A stretch of DNA of 64,000 bases, taken from contig JAPQWV010000675.1 of NCBI GenBank assembly GCA_027422505.1, positions 62,001 through 126,000 of the forward strand, given 5' to 3'. The notes under the pieces are model-generated. The model was not told where the DNA came from. It ran no database searches and saw only the letters and a list, made by a program, of their open reading frames with translations. This DNA is from Craterostigma plantagineum (lineage: Eukaryota; Streptophyta; Magnoliopsida; Lamiales; Linderniaceae). Shown here piece by piece: positions 48,505 through 60,200 of this stretch (position 1 is its first letter; every line of letters starts with the position of its first letter). A program made the position numbers and the translations under genes.

Positions 48505-50220
48505 AGTATCTTTTTTTCTGGAAACATGGTCAACCATAAATTATTATGCCAGGGTTTCCGCTTTGACATCAGACTAGGCTCTTCTCTTTGCAAGAAGGTT
48601 TTCAGGAATTGAATCAATAGTACTTTGCTGCCTGCTGATTGCTCGACCATCTTTCTACGTACGCTATTTTGAAATCCAATTTGAATCCCGAATCATCTCA
48701 TTAGAATTCAACATCAAATTGGAGAAGAATCAGCGGCCTCCCCTCTTCCGGACTATTCTCTGAGCTTGCATGGAATTTTCCATACCCTGTACGTGTACGT
48801 TCCATTCATTCCAGCCAATAAAGTAATCTGGTGGACAAGCCGGATAGGCTTTTTGATTTTGTGTCGAAAGCCCCAAAATAGGCTACTTGGCGAGTGGGAA
48901 ACTGGACTGGAAGGCCCTGGAAGAGGAAGCGCTTGCCCACAGCGGATAGGGATTCAGTTCCCTTTCTAACTGTTTCAGTTCATAAAAAGGTTCTACGGTC
49001 TTCCAGTTAATAGTTTTGGAAAGGGGCGGAAGTTTCTTTACATACGACGGACTAGAAGAGCTAGAAGCATTAAGCGTTAGGCTTAAAACCCTCGTCTAGG
49101 TTCTAATAGAAAGAACTTGTTTTCTTGTGATTCAAATTCTTATTCTTCTTCGGTTTATGATCTAGTAGTTTCGGCTGTTTTATAGCGTTTAAATCGGATT
49201 TCCCATTGGATTTGTCTTCTACTTGTTTCACTTTCACTTTCTCTGTGGGTTCTGATAGCCATAGTGATCATATGATATGATGACTAATCAGTTCAGTTTT
49301 CTGAATTATATGAAGCCGATAAGCAGTGATTTCAGACCTTTTCCCAACGTGCCTGTTCTATACATGGAACCTCCCTAGGAAGAATCCAGACAATATTCCA
49401 ACGTGAACAGCATACAAAGATGGAACACTACCTTACCGCTCCGTGGGGATCTGGGAGGCTCGCGATGGGCCTATTGGGGTCTCGAAGTTCCCCTGTTGGA
49501 CCAATACCCCTTGTAAGTGCTAAATAACGCATTCTAGAAGCCTCTGCCCCCCTTGGATTCGAGAAGAAGGAAATTCATCACGGGAACAAAACGAAATAGG
49601 ACGTTTCTAGCTCTAGTTTCGGATGAGCTTCTCCCTATTATGTCTTGGAATAGAATAGGACAGAAGGATCAAGAATGTTATATATTAAAATAGGTCATTG
49701 TCAACGGAATGGATGGGTAGTTCGGGTCTGGGGAGGCGGAGGAAGACTCGGCATTCAGGCGAGCCGCCCATTCCTTCATTAGTACTGGGACGCATATATC
49801 AAAAACTCAGTGTGATTATTTTAATAGGCTATCTAAAGATGTTAGAATCGTTCCAGAGTTATAACACACTCACTGCAAAGACTATTCTACGATCTTCTTC
49901 TTCAGCTTGTTCTCCGACTTACCCGTAGACGCTTCTCCAGCTCTCTCAAGAATTGTATGGGAGTCGTCCTCGGAGGGACTTCCAGAATGACCGTACCGAG
50001 GAATTCTACCGGATTGCGAAATGTATCGAAGCCTTGGGTAGTAAAAAAAAGTGGGATGCTGTATTTCCAAGATTGTATTTCATATTCGAATAAACCTCGT
50101 AATCGCAAGAAAGTGGGTTTTTTGGTTATGGGCCTAGCAAAAGAAAAATTGGGATAGGATCCTATAGGAACTCCCCCCCAGCCGCTAGCTCCTTGTTCGG
50201 ATTTCATATTTGCTTAAGTG
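48505..50220. other. Probable organelle-derived DNA (mitochondrial), no gene recognised
   Basis: The base composition and style (for example GGAAAGGGGCGGAAG at 49018, dense GGAATC/GGATCC-type words) resemble plant mitochondrial intergenic DNA and differ from the surrounding repeats. It continues directly from the 26S rRNA fragment. A 101-codon minus-strand ORF (50207-49902) could be a piece of an organelle reading frame, but I cannot name it. No rRNA, tRNA or complete protein gene was found. Confidence 0.5.
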
Positions 50221-50913
50221 ATGTTCGAGATCATTGTTAGATGATGTTAGATAGTTCCAAACGAGAGTAATCATGCGATTGATTAACTTTTCAAGTTTAA
50301 ACTTTCTTAGACAAACAAAATATTGATATCGGCCTTTAATACTATATATAACTTCTAAAATATATTTTATTAATCTCAGCCGTCCATGAGTACGTATTTA
50401 CTGTAACATTACTTCAAACAATAAAAAATGTGTAAGTTAACTTAGTGGATTGAGTTAATTTCATATCTCGTTTAGCATTAATTATCAAGTAAACTAACAT
50501 GAAAATAATTGAAATTGTTACCCGACACAAATAGGAATAAAAAAGTACTCAGTGGAGCGACTCTATCGAGGGGTATCTATAATCACTATTAGGAAATCGT
50601 GTATGACTGCACCATTGTAAGGCCGCGAACTTGCACAATTGCAAGCTTGGTAGAACGACAACAAATTTCGCAGGAGTGCAAACTTGAGTGACTGCTCGAC
50701 TTGCAATTGTTGGGAGACTCCAACCATTTGTAAGAAGATCAGTCGTACATATAAGAGAGAAGAACTTCGTTGCTTTGGAAGGTCATGTATCTCCACCACT
50801 TGAATTGTCCTTTGTTTCTTCGATGTTTGGATCATCAAAACACATAGTAACTCTAGTCAGAAATTCACCCATAAGCTAACTGTGCTGTGATAAAAGTATG
50901 AAAATAAAAAACT
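50221..50913. other. AT-rich non-coding stretch
   Basis: No coding or repeat structure stands out. ORFs on both strands at 50563-50879 overlap each other and have no domain. Confidence 0.5.
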
Positions 50914-50925
50914 GAGGAAGAAGAA

Positions 50926-50957
<32 letters not shown>

Positions 50958-51142
50958 AGAAGAAGAGGAAGAAGAAGAAGACGAAGAAGAGAGAAGAGGA
51001 AGAAGAAGAAGAAGAAGAAGAAGAAGAAGAAGAAGAAGAAGAGGAGGAGGAGGAGGAGGAGGAGGAGGAGAGGAGGAGGAGGAGGAGGAGGAGGAGGAAG
51101 AAGAAGAAGAAGAAGAAGAAGAAGAAGAAGAAGAAGAAGAAG

Positions 51143-51172
<30 letters not shown>
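50914..51172 (+). repeat. GAA/GAG/GGA microsatellite, about 260 bases
   Basis: Almost pure purine strand: GAA repeats, then GAG/GGA repeats (about 51041-51100), then GAA repeats again. The poly-Leu/Phe minus-strand ORF over it is an artefact. Confidence 0.97.
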
Positions 51173-51175
<3 letters not shown>

Positions 51176-51773
51176 TCGCATGATTTCGTCGATTTCAGGT
51201 CGGTGACGTCAGAGGTACCTCAGTGGAAGAAAATCTTTTCGTTCGATCAAAGATCGACTTATTCAGATCAGAGCCCATTGAGAAAATAGACGACCATCGC
51301 CGTCGTCGACGCTGTTAATGAAACGCCCGAAAGAAAATTGGACGAAAACGGTACAACTGATCAGAAGCCGAGGCGATCACACCTTCTACTATTTTCACAG
51401 AGAATCATCTCATGAATGTAATAAATACACATCAGAAAACCCACTGAAACAAAAATAGGAGAAATGGTTCATCAGAGGTCAATTTTCGCTGCTGTGAACC
51501 ATGAAAGACGCAGCAGAACACTTATCCGAAACAAAAAATAAAAGAAATGGTTCATCGGAGGTCAGTTTTCCCTGCTGTAAACCAAAATTATGTGCAACAT
51601 GCTAACGAACGCACTAAATGAGAAGATTGTCCATATGGTATCCATCGAAACTGATCTCCCTATCTACAGGTTCTTGCTGCTGCGAAGTGAAGAACCATAA
51701 TTAGAAAAGTAATAGATGATCATTTTCTTTTGATGAAATCATTTCAACAACTAAAGGATCAAATTTGCTAACC
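51173..51773. other. Non-coding stretch with an 80-base direct duplication
   Basis: A GAAATGGTTCATCAGAGGTC block plus its flanks at about 51449-51502 is repeated with changes at about 51530-51586. No gene is visible. It could be an intron or UTR of the exon-like piece to its right. Confidence 0.45.
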
Positions 51774-52020
51774 TGTCTAAGAATTGCAGACGTTAGATCA
51801 TCTTGGCCATAATAGAGTTCGCTGAGAAGGCCGTTCTGTATTCCCATATCAGGCAACTTTTCTGCCTTAATCCTCAGCGAACTATCAGCTAACAAAGAAA
51901 AATTCATCGCTCGAACAACATTTGTACTGTTCGTAAGCCCCCCCCCCCCTCCCCAAGTTCCACGGTCAACTCCGAAGCCCTATTCCTCATCACTTCCTCC
52001 ATGGAACTTTTCCAGCAGTT
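51774..52020 (-). pseudogene. Exon-like remnant of an unknown host gene
   Basis: On the minus strand a pyrimidine-rich tract ending TTTTATCAG precedes AACTGCTGGAAAAG at 52020. A donor CTTAGACAG followed by GTTAGC ends the piece at about 51774. The last part reads LRIKAEKLPDMGIQNGLLSE and LYYGQDDLTSAILRQ, amino-acid-like and not retrotransposon. A run of ten G (51940s) breaks the frame with the first part (SSMEEVMRNRASELTVEL). I do not recognise the family; it may be a gene fragment or pseudogene. Confidence 0.35.
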
Positions 52021-52253
52021 CTGATAAAAGAAAATAGAAGAAACAATTAGGGAAGGTTGGAACTTGGAGGTGTAATACCTTAAAGGTGAAATCATGGACT
52101 GATTGAGGCTGATTCGATTTGCTGTCAACCAAGTAATATTTCTTATACTACCCTGAGTGGGAATCCCCGAGGGTCCCGAGACCCACGTTCCTAGAAAGTC
52201 TGAATTTTAAGGACATAAGGACATAATGAGATAAGGGATCAGCCATGATACCT

Positions 52254-53299
52254 TGTTGAAATCTCTCGACGATGGCTAGCTTCGAACCCTTCGAATCCCT
52301 GCGGCGTAGTGCCCCTCTCCTACGCCAAAAGCACATGAACGGGACGCCTTCTTTGCGCAAGATCGTCACGCCGGCACTTGACAAATGTCGCAGCTATTCT
52401 TGCAAGTGGGCTAGGCCAAGAACGAGCTGCTTGCTGCCCCCGAGAGAGAGTGCGAGAGAGAAAGTGATGAGAGGAGAAAACTCTTAGTTTTTCCTCTCTT
52501 GAACTCAAATTTCGAAATTAGAGTATTCTCTACTTTAGGATCTCGAAAATCGTTATTTATACCACTTAGGATTGACCAAAAATAGGTTGAGTTGGTAGGA
52601 GAAAAATCCCCGCACCTCCCCTTTTACCAAGTCTTCGTTTACCAAACAGATCCCAAGTTGAGTACGAATTTGATCTAATCATAATACATGAACCAACTGT
52701 AGATTTTTTGTCATACGTATAAACCTTTTACGTTTGTCCCGGTCGAGTGAAAGTCATGCATAGTCAAATTTATAGAACTCGACTCGATGTCATTTATGTT
52801 GGTGAAAATACCTAAATTGCCCTCCCCGACTGTCGCGAGTCAGTGCTCTGGCCAGAGACTTGAATAAGTTCTCGCACATAAACTTGCCGTATGATGTTAA
52901 CCTCGAATTTAATCGAGACCACAAATGCCGCTCCGCGGTTCAACCAGCAATCACATCGAAAAGTCAAGACCGCATCTCGCCGTTGACCCATGCCACCGGC
53001 AAGACGGGCCTAGCAAACTAGTCACAACGAGACCTCAAGACCAACCCCAAGTTAATCGTTTCGGTCTAAGGTTCACGCATACTACTAAAGTCAATTGATC
53101 GATCAAGGACAATCCAAGCGTGGGATTATTCGCTTGCACTAATTAATAATATGCCTTTTAATTTATTTATCGAATAACATATTATCTTTGAATAAAATCA
53201 TTCCATAATAGAAGTAATACATTACTAAACACTACACAATTACCAAATTACCTCCGTACTCCCAGTCCTCATACGGCATCTAGGGCATATACCTCAACA
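52254..53299 (-). repeat. Copia-type LTR
   Basis: On the minus strand it runs TGTTGAGGTATATGCCC (53299) to GATTTCAACA (52254), with short inverted ends TGTTGA/TCAACA. The sequence before it reads CAAGTGTGAGAT, a typical copia purine tract. A TATA box (GGTATAAATAA, near 52555-52566) and a CT-rich transcript start region (CTCTCTCTCGCACTCTC) lie inside. What follows the LTR (AGGTATCATGGCTG) resembles a weak initiator-Met primer site, but no copia interior follows on that side. Confidence 0.75.
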
Positions 53300-54249
53300 A
53301 TCTCACACTTGCACTAATGCCATGTGCTATGACTTTTAACCCCATTCTATCGATGTTTCGATCAAGTACTGCCTGTGGTAGTGGCTTCGTGAACGGGTCC
53401 GCTGCATTCTTTGTAGAGGCGATTTTCTGCGTGGCTATCGAGCCATTTTCAACAAACCCACGTCACACGTGGTATATTCTCTCTAAATATTGGGACTTAC
53501 TGTGAGCATGTGGTTCCTTAGCTTGTGCGATTGCTCCGCTATTGTCGCACCACAATGGCCATGCGCGATCCACTATGCTAGGTACCACTTGTAGTTCCTC
53601 CAAGAAATTGCATATCCAAACACCCTCCTTGCCAGTTTCTGAAGCTGCGATGTACTCCGTCTCAGTGGTGGAATCAGCATCATGCTTTGCTTGGAACTGT
53701 TCCAAGACACTACGCCACCATTGAGCGTAACGACAAAACCAAAAGTAGACTTACGGTAATCCACATCTGATTGGAAGTCAGAATCTGTACATCCGTCTAA
53801 AGTACTTCAGAACTGTCTTTACTGCCGCCCAATGTTCCTTACCAGGGTTAGCCTAAAACCTACTCACTACGCTCACAGCGTACGCTATGTCCGGTCGCGT
53901 GTAAAGCATCGCGTACATCAGGATATCCACAGCTGAAGCATAGGGGACTCCACTCATCTTTTTGTTTGTACCTCATTCTGAGGAGACATAGCCTTTGAGA
54001 TATGAATCCGATGCCTCATAGGTAGGAACTCTTTCTTAGAGCGTCTATGTTAAACCTTTTAAGGACTTTATCTAAGTAAAGGGACTAGGACAAGCCTATT
54101 GGCCTTTTCTCCGTATCTCTAAATAGGCATATTCCAAGAATATATGTCGCTTCTCCCAGGTCTTTCATAGAAAATTCGATCAAAAGCTAAGCTTTGACCT
54201 ATGAGAGCATTCCAATGTTGTTTCCTTTCAAATGAATATCATCTACGTA
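53300..54249 (-). pseudogene. Copia RT end and RNase H, broken, 3' part of pol
   Basis: Minus strand, read from 54249. It begins in RT right after the YV codons of the YVDD box (DDIHLKGNNIGML), then shows YAMLYTRPDIAYAVSVVSRF, STFGFVVTLNGGVVSW, DADSTTETEYIAASETGKE, VWICNFLEELQ and LWCDNSGAIAQAKEP. It ends IASTKNAADPFTKPLPQ and DRMGL before the LTR, all typical of plant Ty1/copia RNase H. Several stops and frameshifts (for example near 53700 and 53850) kill it. Element E interrupts it at 54249. Confidence 0.9.
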
Positions 54250-54954
54250 TGTAGGACCCTGGTCCCCGCAAATTAGGTCGGCCAATAAATTACGTGTATG
54301 ATTTACGTGAATTTCAAGAATCTTGTAGGTTAATGTATGCTTATGGGAATTTATGAATTTTATGCCCGTGAAATACTACGAGAATTATGTGCAATTAATT
54401 GTTAATGACGTGAAGTTGGGATCACTCTTAATTTAGGAAGGGTAAATTCTTGGAAATGCCAAGGGAAATGGCAAATGATAGTTGGATTAGAAATTCAATT
54501 TGCTAATGGGCTAGAGGATGAGAAAGGGCCCAAATGGAAACCCATGCCCTAACCAATAAAAGTAAGGAAAATATCTAATTGAACATTTTTATCACACCTT
54601 GACCACACCAAACAACGAAAGAAAGAAGAAGGAGAAAGGAACCGAGCAAACAATCGAGCCAAAAGCACCTCAACTAACTTGGGAATTTCGAAGTTGGTAA
54701 GTGAAATACCCTCCCTAAGCTTTTAATTTCGTACTATAGGAGTAGATGAAGATTATTAATGACATTAAAAGCAAGTAGTTGGAGAAGGTTTCGAAAACCC
54801 TAAATGCGAGATAAAACTCGTACTAATGTCCCGATTCGAAGTGAATATTTAGGGTTTATGAAACTAGGGCTTATAAAACCGTGGTATTAGCTCTAAGAAG
54901 GCACCATACGATTTCAGTAGCTAAAAAGGGGATGGAAATCGAAGAAGATGATGA

Positions 54955-55735
54955 ATGTCGAATGAGATGTCGACTAAATACATATCGACATTTTAATAAA
55001 TGTCGAGATACCATGTAAATAACATGTCGACATTTCCTAATGAAAATGTCGAAACACAAAGTCGGATTGTTAAGAAAATGTCGATATAATATATGTAAGA
55101 CTCGACATCTTTATGTAGGTAAATATCGAAGGGATGATGAATGTCGATATAAAGTCGGCCTTTAAAATGTCGAAGCTTTGTTAGGAATAATGTCGAGTCA
55201 TCTTATTAGGGTAGATGTCGAATGAGACATAAAATGTCGAGCTCATGTCGACTTTTCCGTCTCAAATGTCGTAAGGCAAAATGTCGAATGGTATATGGAA
55301 TGTCGAGTAGAATGTCGAGTCATGCATTCGGACGAAATGTCGAAACCATGTTAGGATAAATGTCGCATGAAATGTCGATGTAACTTATATATCGACATTT
55401 TATAAATGTCGAGGTCTTAACCCATTTAAATGTCGACATCTCATGTTCCAAAATAACAGGATAAAATGTCGAATGACTGAACATAAAAATGTCGGGACAC
55501 CCTAAGGTAAAATGTCGAGACCTCAAATTGAAATAAATGTCGAATTCACTCACAAAGATGTCGAGGCATCCTAGGAATAAAAATGTCGAGATGTTAAGTA
55601 AAAATGTCGAGAGTTTCCAACAATGTCGAGACCTAATTAACTATACAACTCGACATTTATCCTAAGTCCATGTCGAGATCTTTCAATACATCAATGTCAA
55701 ATTTATGTCGACATTTCTGTAACTGTCGAAGTACA
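54955..55735 (+). repeat. TGTCGA hexamer array in E 5' LTR
   Basis: By eye about 29 TGTCGA sites and several TCGACA in 780 bases, usually as AATGTCGA. Near-miss forms such as TGTCGT, TGTCGG and TGTCGC are interspersed. No fixed period. The same array is at 62432-63210 in the 3' LTR. Confidence 0.9.
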
Positions 55736-56309
55736 TGGCATCAATGTATGTTTGTTTAAACACGAGATCTAACCTAACTTACAACTCGAGACCTTATAAG
55801 CAATGACTTATACTTCACGAAAAACACTTCGCAATATTGGAACTTCACGGGGCATGTGAGAGTGTGCGAATCCGACTAGAATTACTGAAAATATATTCCT
55901 AACTTAGAAATTTAGCATACTCAAGCCATTAAAATAAAATAGTACACTGACACCAATATTTCATGCCTAAGGTCGGGACTTAGGAACGTTTACGGGTCCG
56001 GTGACTGCTAATCTACGGACTCCAGGTAAGTAGAAATTCAACTACGACACGTAACTTGCCTGCGTCCAATTATGTGAATTACGTGCTCGTGTATCTTCTA
56101 TGAAATGCGTACGTATGATATGATTTAATTCTATGCATGATAGCATGATCTGCATATGTATATGAGCATAACATGAGCACTTGCACGCATGAGTAGTATG
56201 TAAGGAGCGAGGTATGAGCGTGCATAAGATCGCCTGTGTGCGATGTAAATTCGCCGATATTGGCGTTTGTGTCGACTCGAACGAAGAGTCACGGCTTCCC
56301 TTATGCAGC

Positions 56310-56528
56310 CTTTAAGGCCTGAATAAGAGGCTGGGGACATACCCCGTACGATAAGGCCTGAATAAGAGGCTGGGTAAATACCCCGTACGATAAGGCCTGA
56401 ATAAGAGGCTGGGTAAATACCCCATACGATAAGGCCTGAATAAGAGGCTGGGTAAATACCCCGTACGATAAGGCCTGAATAAGAGGCTGGGAAAGAACCC
56501 CGTACGATAAGACGGAATAAGAGGCTGG
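56310..56528. repeat. 39-base tandem repeat in E 5' LTR
   Basis: Same array as in D, in opposite orientation on the window: units of AAGGCCTGAATAAGAGGCTG followed by GGTAAATACCCCGTACGAT. One unit has CCCCATACG instead of CCCCGTACG. Confidence 0.93.
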
Positions 56529-57070
56529 GGAAATGAAAGCCGAGGGCCCGTAAGAAATAAGAGTATAAGAAAAAGAGTAAGAGCGAAAGAAAAGAGTACG
56601 AGTATGAGAAAAAGAGTACGAGCGTTAGGAAACGACGACGTGGATTGTCGTTCGTTAGGACACGTGCATTCATGCATAATTTCTGCTTACTGAGCCTCGG
56701 TGGCTCATTATTTATGTTACGTGTTGTAGGTACTGACGATCACGGTACGTGATCTGAATTCTATGCGAGGCCGATCTTTTGACGCAGTCCGACCGCTTTT
56801 GAGGTGGAAGTGTGTGTATGGATGACGACCTGTGAAGGCCGGGCGCATAGGGAGCTTTTGGCTGCACACACACACGTACACTTGTATTTTGTAGACAAGG
56901 GCATGATGATGTCGAACGATGTAAAATATTCTTTTGACATGTATATAAGATTTTCGCATGTATTTTTAAAATGAAAAATTTTATTCGCATTTTTACGTAT
57001 CCGCACAATACCAAAGCATTAACATTTAAAATTAGAACGGAATACGAGGGCGGGACGACGGGTCCTGACA

Positions 57071-57226
57071 GAGTGGTATCAGAGCTTCGGTCACAGGTCC
57101 TGCAGACTGTCCATACACACACACTCAAAAGCGCGGAATCGGCCTTGCTTGTAAGTACCATGTTATGTGAATTACTTGTGTGGTTTGATTTATTGGCCTT
57201 AGGAATTATCAGGATAGGTTGAGGAT
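57071..57226 (+). other. Element E leader and initiator-Met primer site
   Basis: TGGTATCAGAGC at 57074-57085, three bases after the LTR, is the initiator tRNA-Met primer site. A likely splice acceptor (TTAGGAATTATCAG, ending near 57212) precedes the Gag ATG at 57227. Confidence 0.9.
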
Positions 57227-60200
57227 ATGGTAAGAATTAGAGGAGAAGGAAGTAGGGAAACGGATCAAGGTAGGGACCCTAATAACCCCACCGACAGTCG
57301 GGATGCTACCATCCTGCAACTCACGGAACTGGTCCGGCAACAATCGGCCCAGATCCAACAGCTAATCCAACAGCAAAACGCTGCTGGACAATCAGCCCAC
57401 TTACCTCCCCCACCTGAGCGAATCGAGATGATCGGGAGAGATTCCGAAAGCTTAACCCTCCGATGTTCGAGGATGCCGTAGACCCCACCTCAGCTGAGGA
57501 CTGGCTCAGGACTCTGGACAATATGTTCCAGCACAGCCGTACACCCGAGGCTGAGAAAGTCATGTGCGCTGCATACCTGCTGAGGGGGAGCGCAGGACAT
57601 TGGTGGGACACCGTCTCAGCCATCGAGAACCCACTAACGATGAGCTGGGATCGGTTCAAAGAGTTATTCCGAGGGAAGTACTACACCGCCTCTGTCAGAG
57701 CCCAGAGGATGAACGAGTTCATCAACCTTCGCCAAGGGGCAATGACGGTGGCGGAATACATCAAAAAGTTCGAGCAGCTTTCGAGGTTCGCTGCTCATAT
57801 GGTCAGTACGGACGCGCTCAAGATTGAGCGGTTCATGGAAGGGTTGAAACCCGAGCTGTACAGAGACGTGAGTATGGCTGGGGTACAAGGAGCCACGTAT
57901 GCACAAGTGGCTGAGAGAGCGCTTGTGGCGGAGCAGGCAGAGTCTAGGATTGCTCGCGCCCAAGAAGCTAAACGCAAGTTTGCACAAGGGTCGCAGGGAA
58001 GCGGAAGTAATCCGAAACGGCAATTCGTGGCCCAGGAAGGGAAACAGGGGCCTCAATATCGACCTGGACCACCCCCACAGTTCAAGCCCAACCAGGGTAG
58101 GCCCCAGCTGGATCTACCCGTATGCCCGAAATGCGCACGGAGACACCCGGGAGTCTGCAACTCCAAGAACGCCGTTTGCTACAAGTGTGGCAAGACGGGC
58201 CATTATTCGAGGGCATGTCCGGAAGATGGATCCGGAAGCCAAGCTAGGAACCCGATAGAACCTCCAAGGGTACCGGCCAGGGTGTACACCATAACCTCCG
58301 AAGAAGCAGAAAATAACCCGGCCGTGGTAACAGGTACCCTCCTCGTTTACCAGACCCCCACATGCATTCTAGTTGACTCAGGAGCGACCCACTCGTTCGC
58401 GTCTACTAAGTATGTCGCGAGAGTAGGAGTCACGCCTCACCAAGCTGAGTGCGAATTTAGGTTAACAGTTCCAAACGGGGATCCCACCCAAACCAACCAA
58501 GTGTTACGGGATTGCCCAATGGTAATCGGGGACAAGGAATTGCCCATAGACCTCATAATTATCCCTATGAATGATTATGAGGTAATCCTCGGTATGGATT
58601 GGCTATCGAAGTACGGAGCCGTCATAGACTGCCACCGCAAGATAGTCACACTCAACGTGGACGGGAATGAACCCCTTAAGTTTGTAGGAACTAGCAAGGG
58701 GACCATGATGCCTAGAATATCAGCATTGAAAGCTCAACGACTGATCAGGTCAGGGTGCGAAGCCTACCTGGTATTTGCTATCAAGTCAGAAGAGAACGCC
58801 TCCCCGAAACTCGAGGAAGTACCAATAGTTAAGGACTTCCCCGATGTATTTCCCGAGGAGTTACCGGGGCTACCACCCGAACGGGAAATAGAGTTTGCTA
58901 TAGATCTGGTACCTGGAGCGGCACCAGTATCTAAGACGCCCTATCGGCTAGCACCGACGGAGATGAAGGAGTTAAAGGACCAACTCGACGAACTCATGCA
59001 GAAGGAGTTCATACAGCCGAGTTTCTCTCCTTGGGGAGCGCCGGTGCTATTCGTGAAAAAGAAAGACGGATCCATGCGGTTGTGCATAGACTACAGGGAG
59101 CTGAACAAGCTAACAATCAAGAACAAGTACCCACTCCCTAAGATAGACGATCTATTCGATCAACTGCAAGGTGCAACAGTTTTCTCCAAGATCGACTTAA
59201 GATCGGGCTATCATCAATTAAGGATCCGAAAGGAAGATGTCCCGAAGACGGCCTTTAGTACCCGTTATGGCCACTACGAATTTTTGGTGATGCCATTCGG
59301 GCTAACTAATGCGCCCGCAGCTTTCATGGATTTAATGAACCGGGTGTTCAAGCCATACTTAGATAGGTTTGTCATCGTCTTCATAGATGACATCTTAGTC
59401 TACTCGAGAACGAAGGAGGAGCACGAAGAACACCTGAGAGAAGTTCTAGGAATACTACGGGAGAAGCAACTATACGCCAAGTTCAAGAAGTGCGAATTTT
59501 GGCTCGACCAAGTCGCCTTCTTAGGGCACATAGTATCAGGAGAGGGAATCTCTGTGGACCCGAAGAAGATAGAAGCTATTAGCAATTGGCCCAGGCCGAC
59601 GAACGTGACGGAAATACGAAGCTTCCTCGGTCTGGCAGGATACTATAGAAAGTTCGTAAAGGACTTCTCGAAGATAGCATCGACACTGACGAGGCTGACC
59701 AAGAAGAATACGCCTTTTCAGTGGACCGTAGAATGTGAACGGAGCTTCCAAGAGCTGAAGGAAAGGCTTACGACGGCCCCAGTTCTCACAATCCCATCGG
59801 AACAGGAGGGTTTACCGTTTATAGCGATGCGTCGAAGAACGGGTTAGGGTGTGTGCTAATGCAGAACGGGAATGTAGTAGCATACGCCTCTCGTCAACTA
59901 AAGGAGTACGAGAAGAATTACCCGACGCACGACCTAGAACTGGCGGCAGTGGTCTTTGCTCTCAAGATCTGGAGGCATTACCTCTATGGAGAGCGGTGTG
60001 AGATATACACCGACCACAAGAGCCTCAAATACTTCTTTACACAAAAGGAGTTAAATATGAGGCAGAGGAGGTGGTTAGAGTTAGTTAAGGATTACGACTG
60101 TGTAATCAACTACCACCCAGGCAAGGCGAACATAGTAGCCGATGCCTTGAGCCGAAAAGCAGTTAGTGCAGAACTGCAACTGCTGGAAGTAGAAGTCGTA

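Larger units (their letters stand above)
54250..57070 (+). repeat. Element E 5' LTR
   Basis: 2821 bases from TGTAGGACCC to GGGTCCTGACA. It contains the hexamer array (54955-55735), a consensus splice donor CAGGTAAGTAG near 56023-56033 and the 39-base tandem repeat (about 56310-56528). The part after about 56000 is nearly identical to element D; the part before is not. Confidence 0.96.

Noticed and set aside
49902..50207. Known organelle gene on the minus strand
   Set aside because: The 101-residue frame looks organelle-like but I could not match it to any mitochondrial or plastid protein, so no name is given.
50876..51181. 101-residue Leu/Pro/Phe ORF
   Set aside because: Pure translation of the GAA/GAG microsatellite.
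52148..52508. Host gene first exon upstream of the exon-like piece
   Set aside because: Most of it lies inside the copia LTR (52254-53299), after its TATA box, so it is LTR R/U5 sequence.
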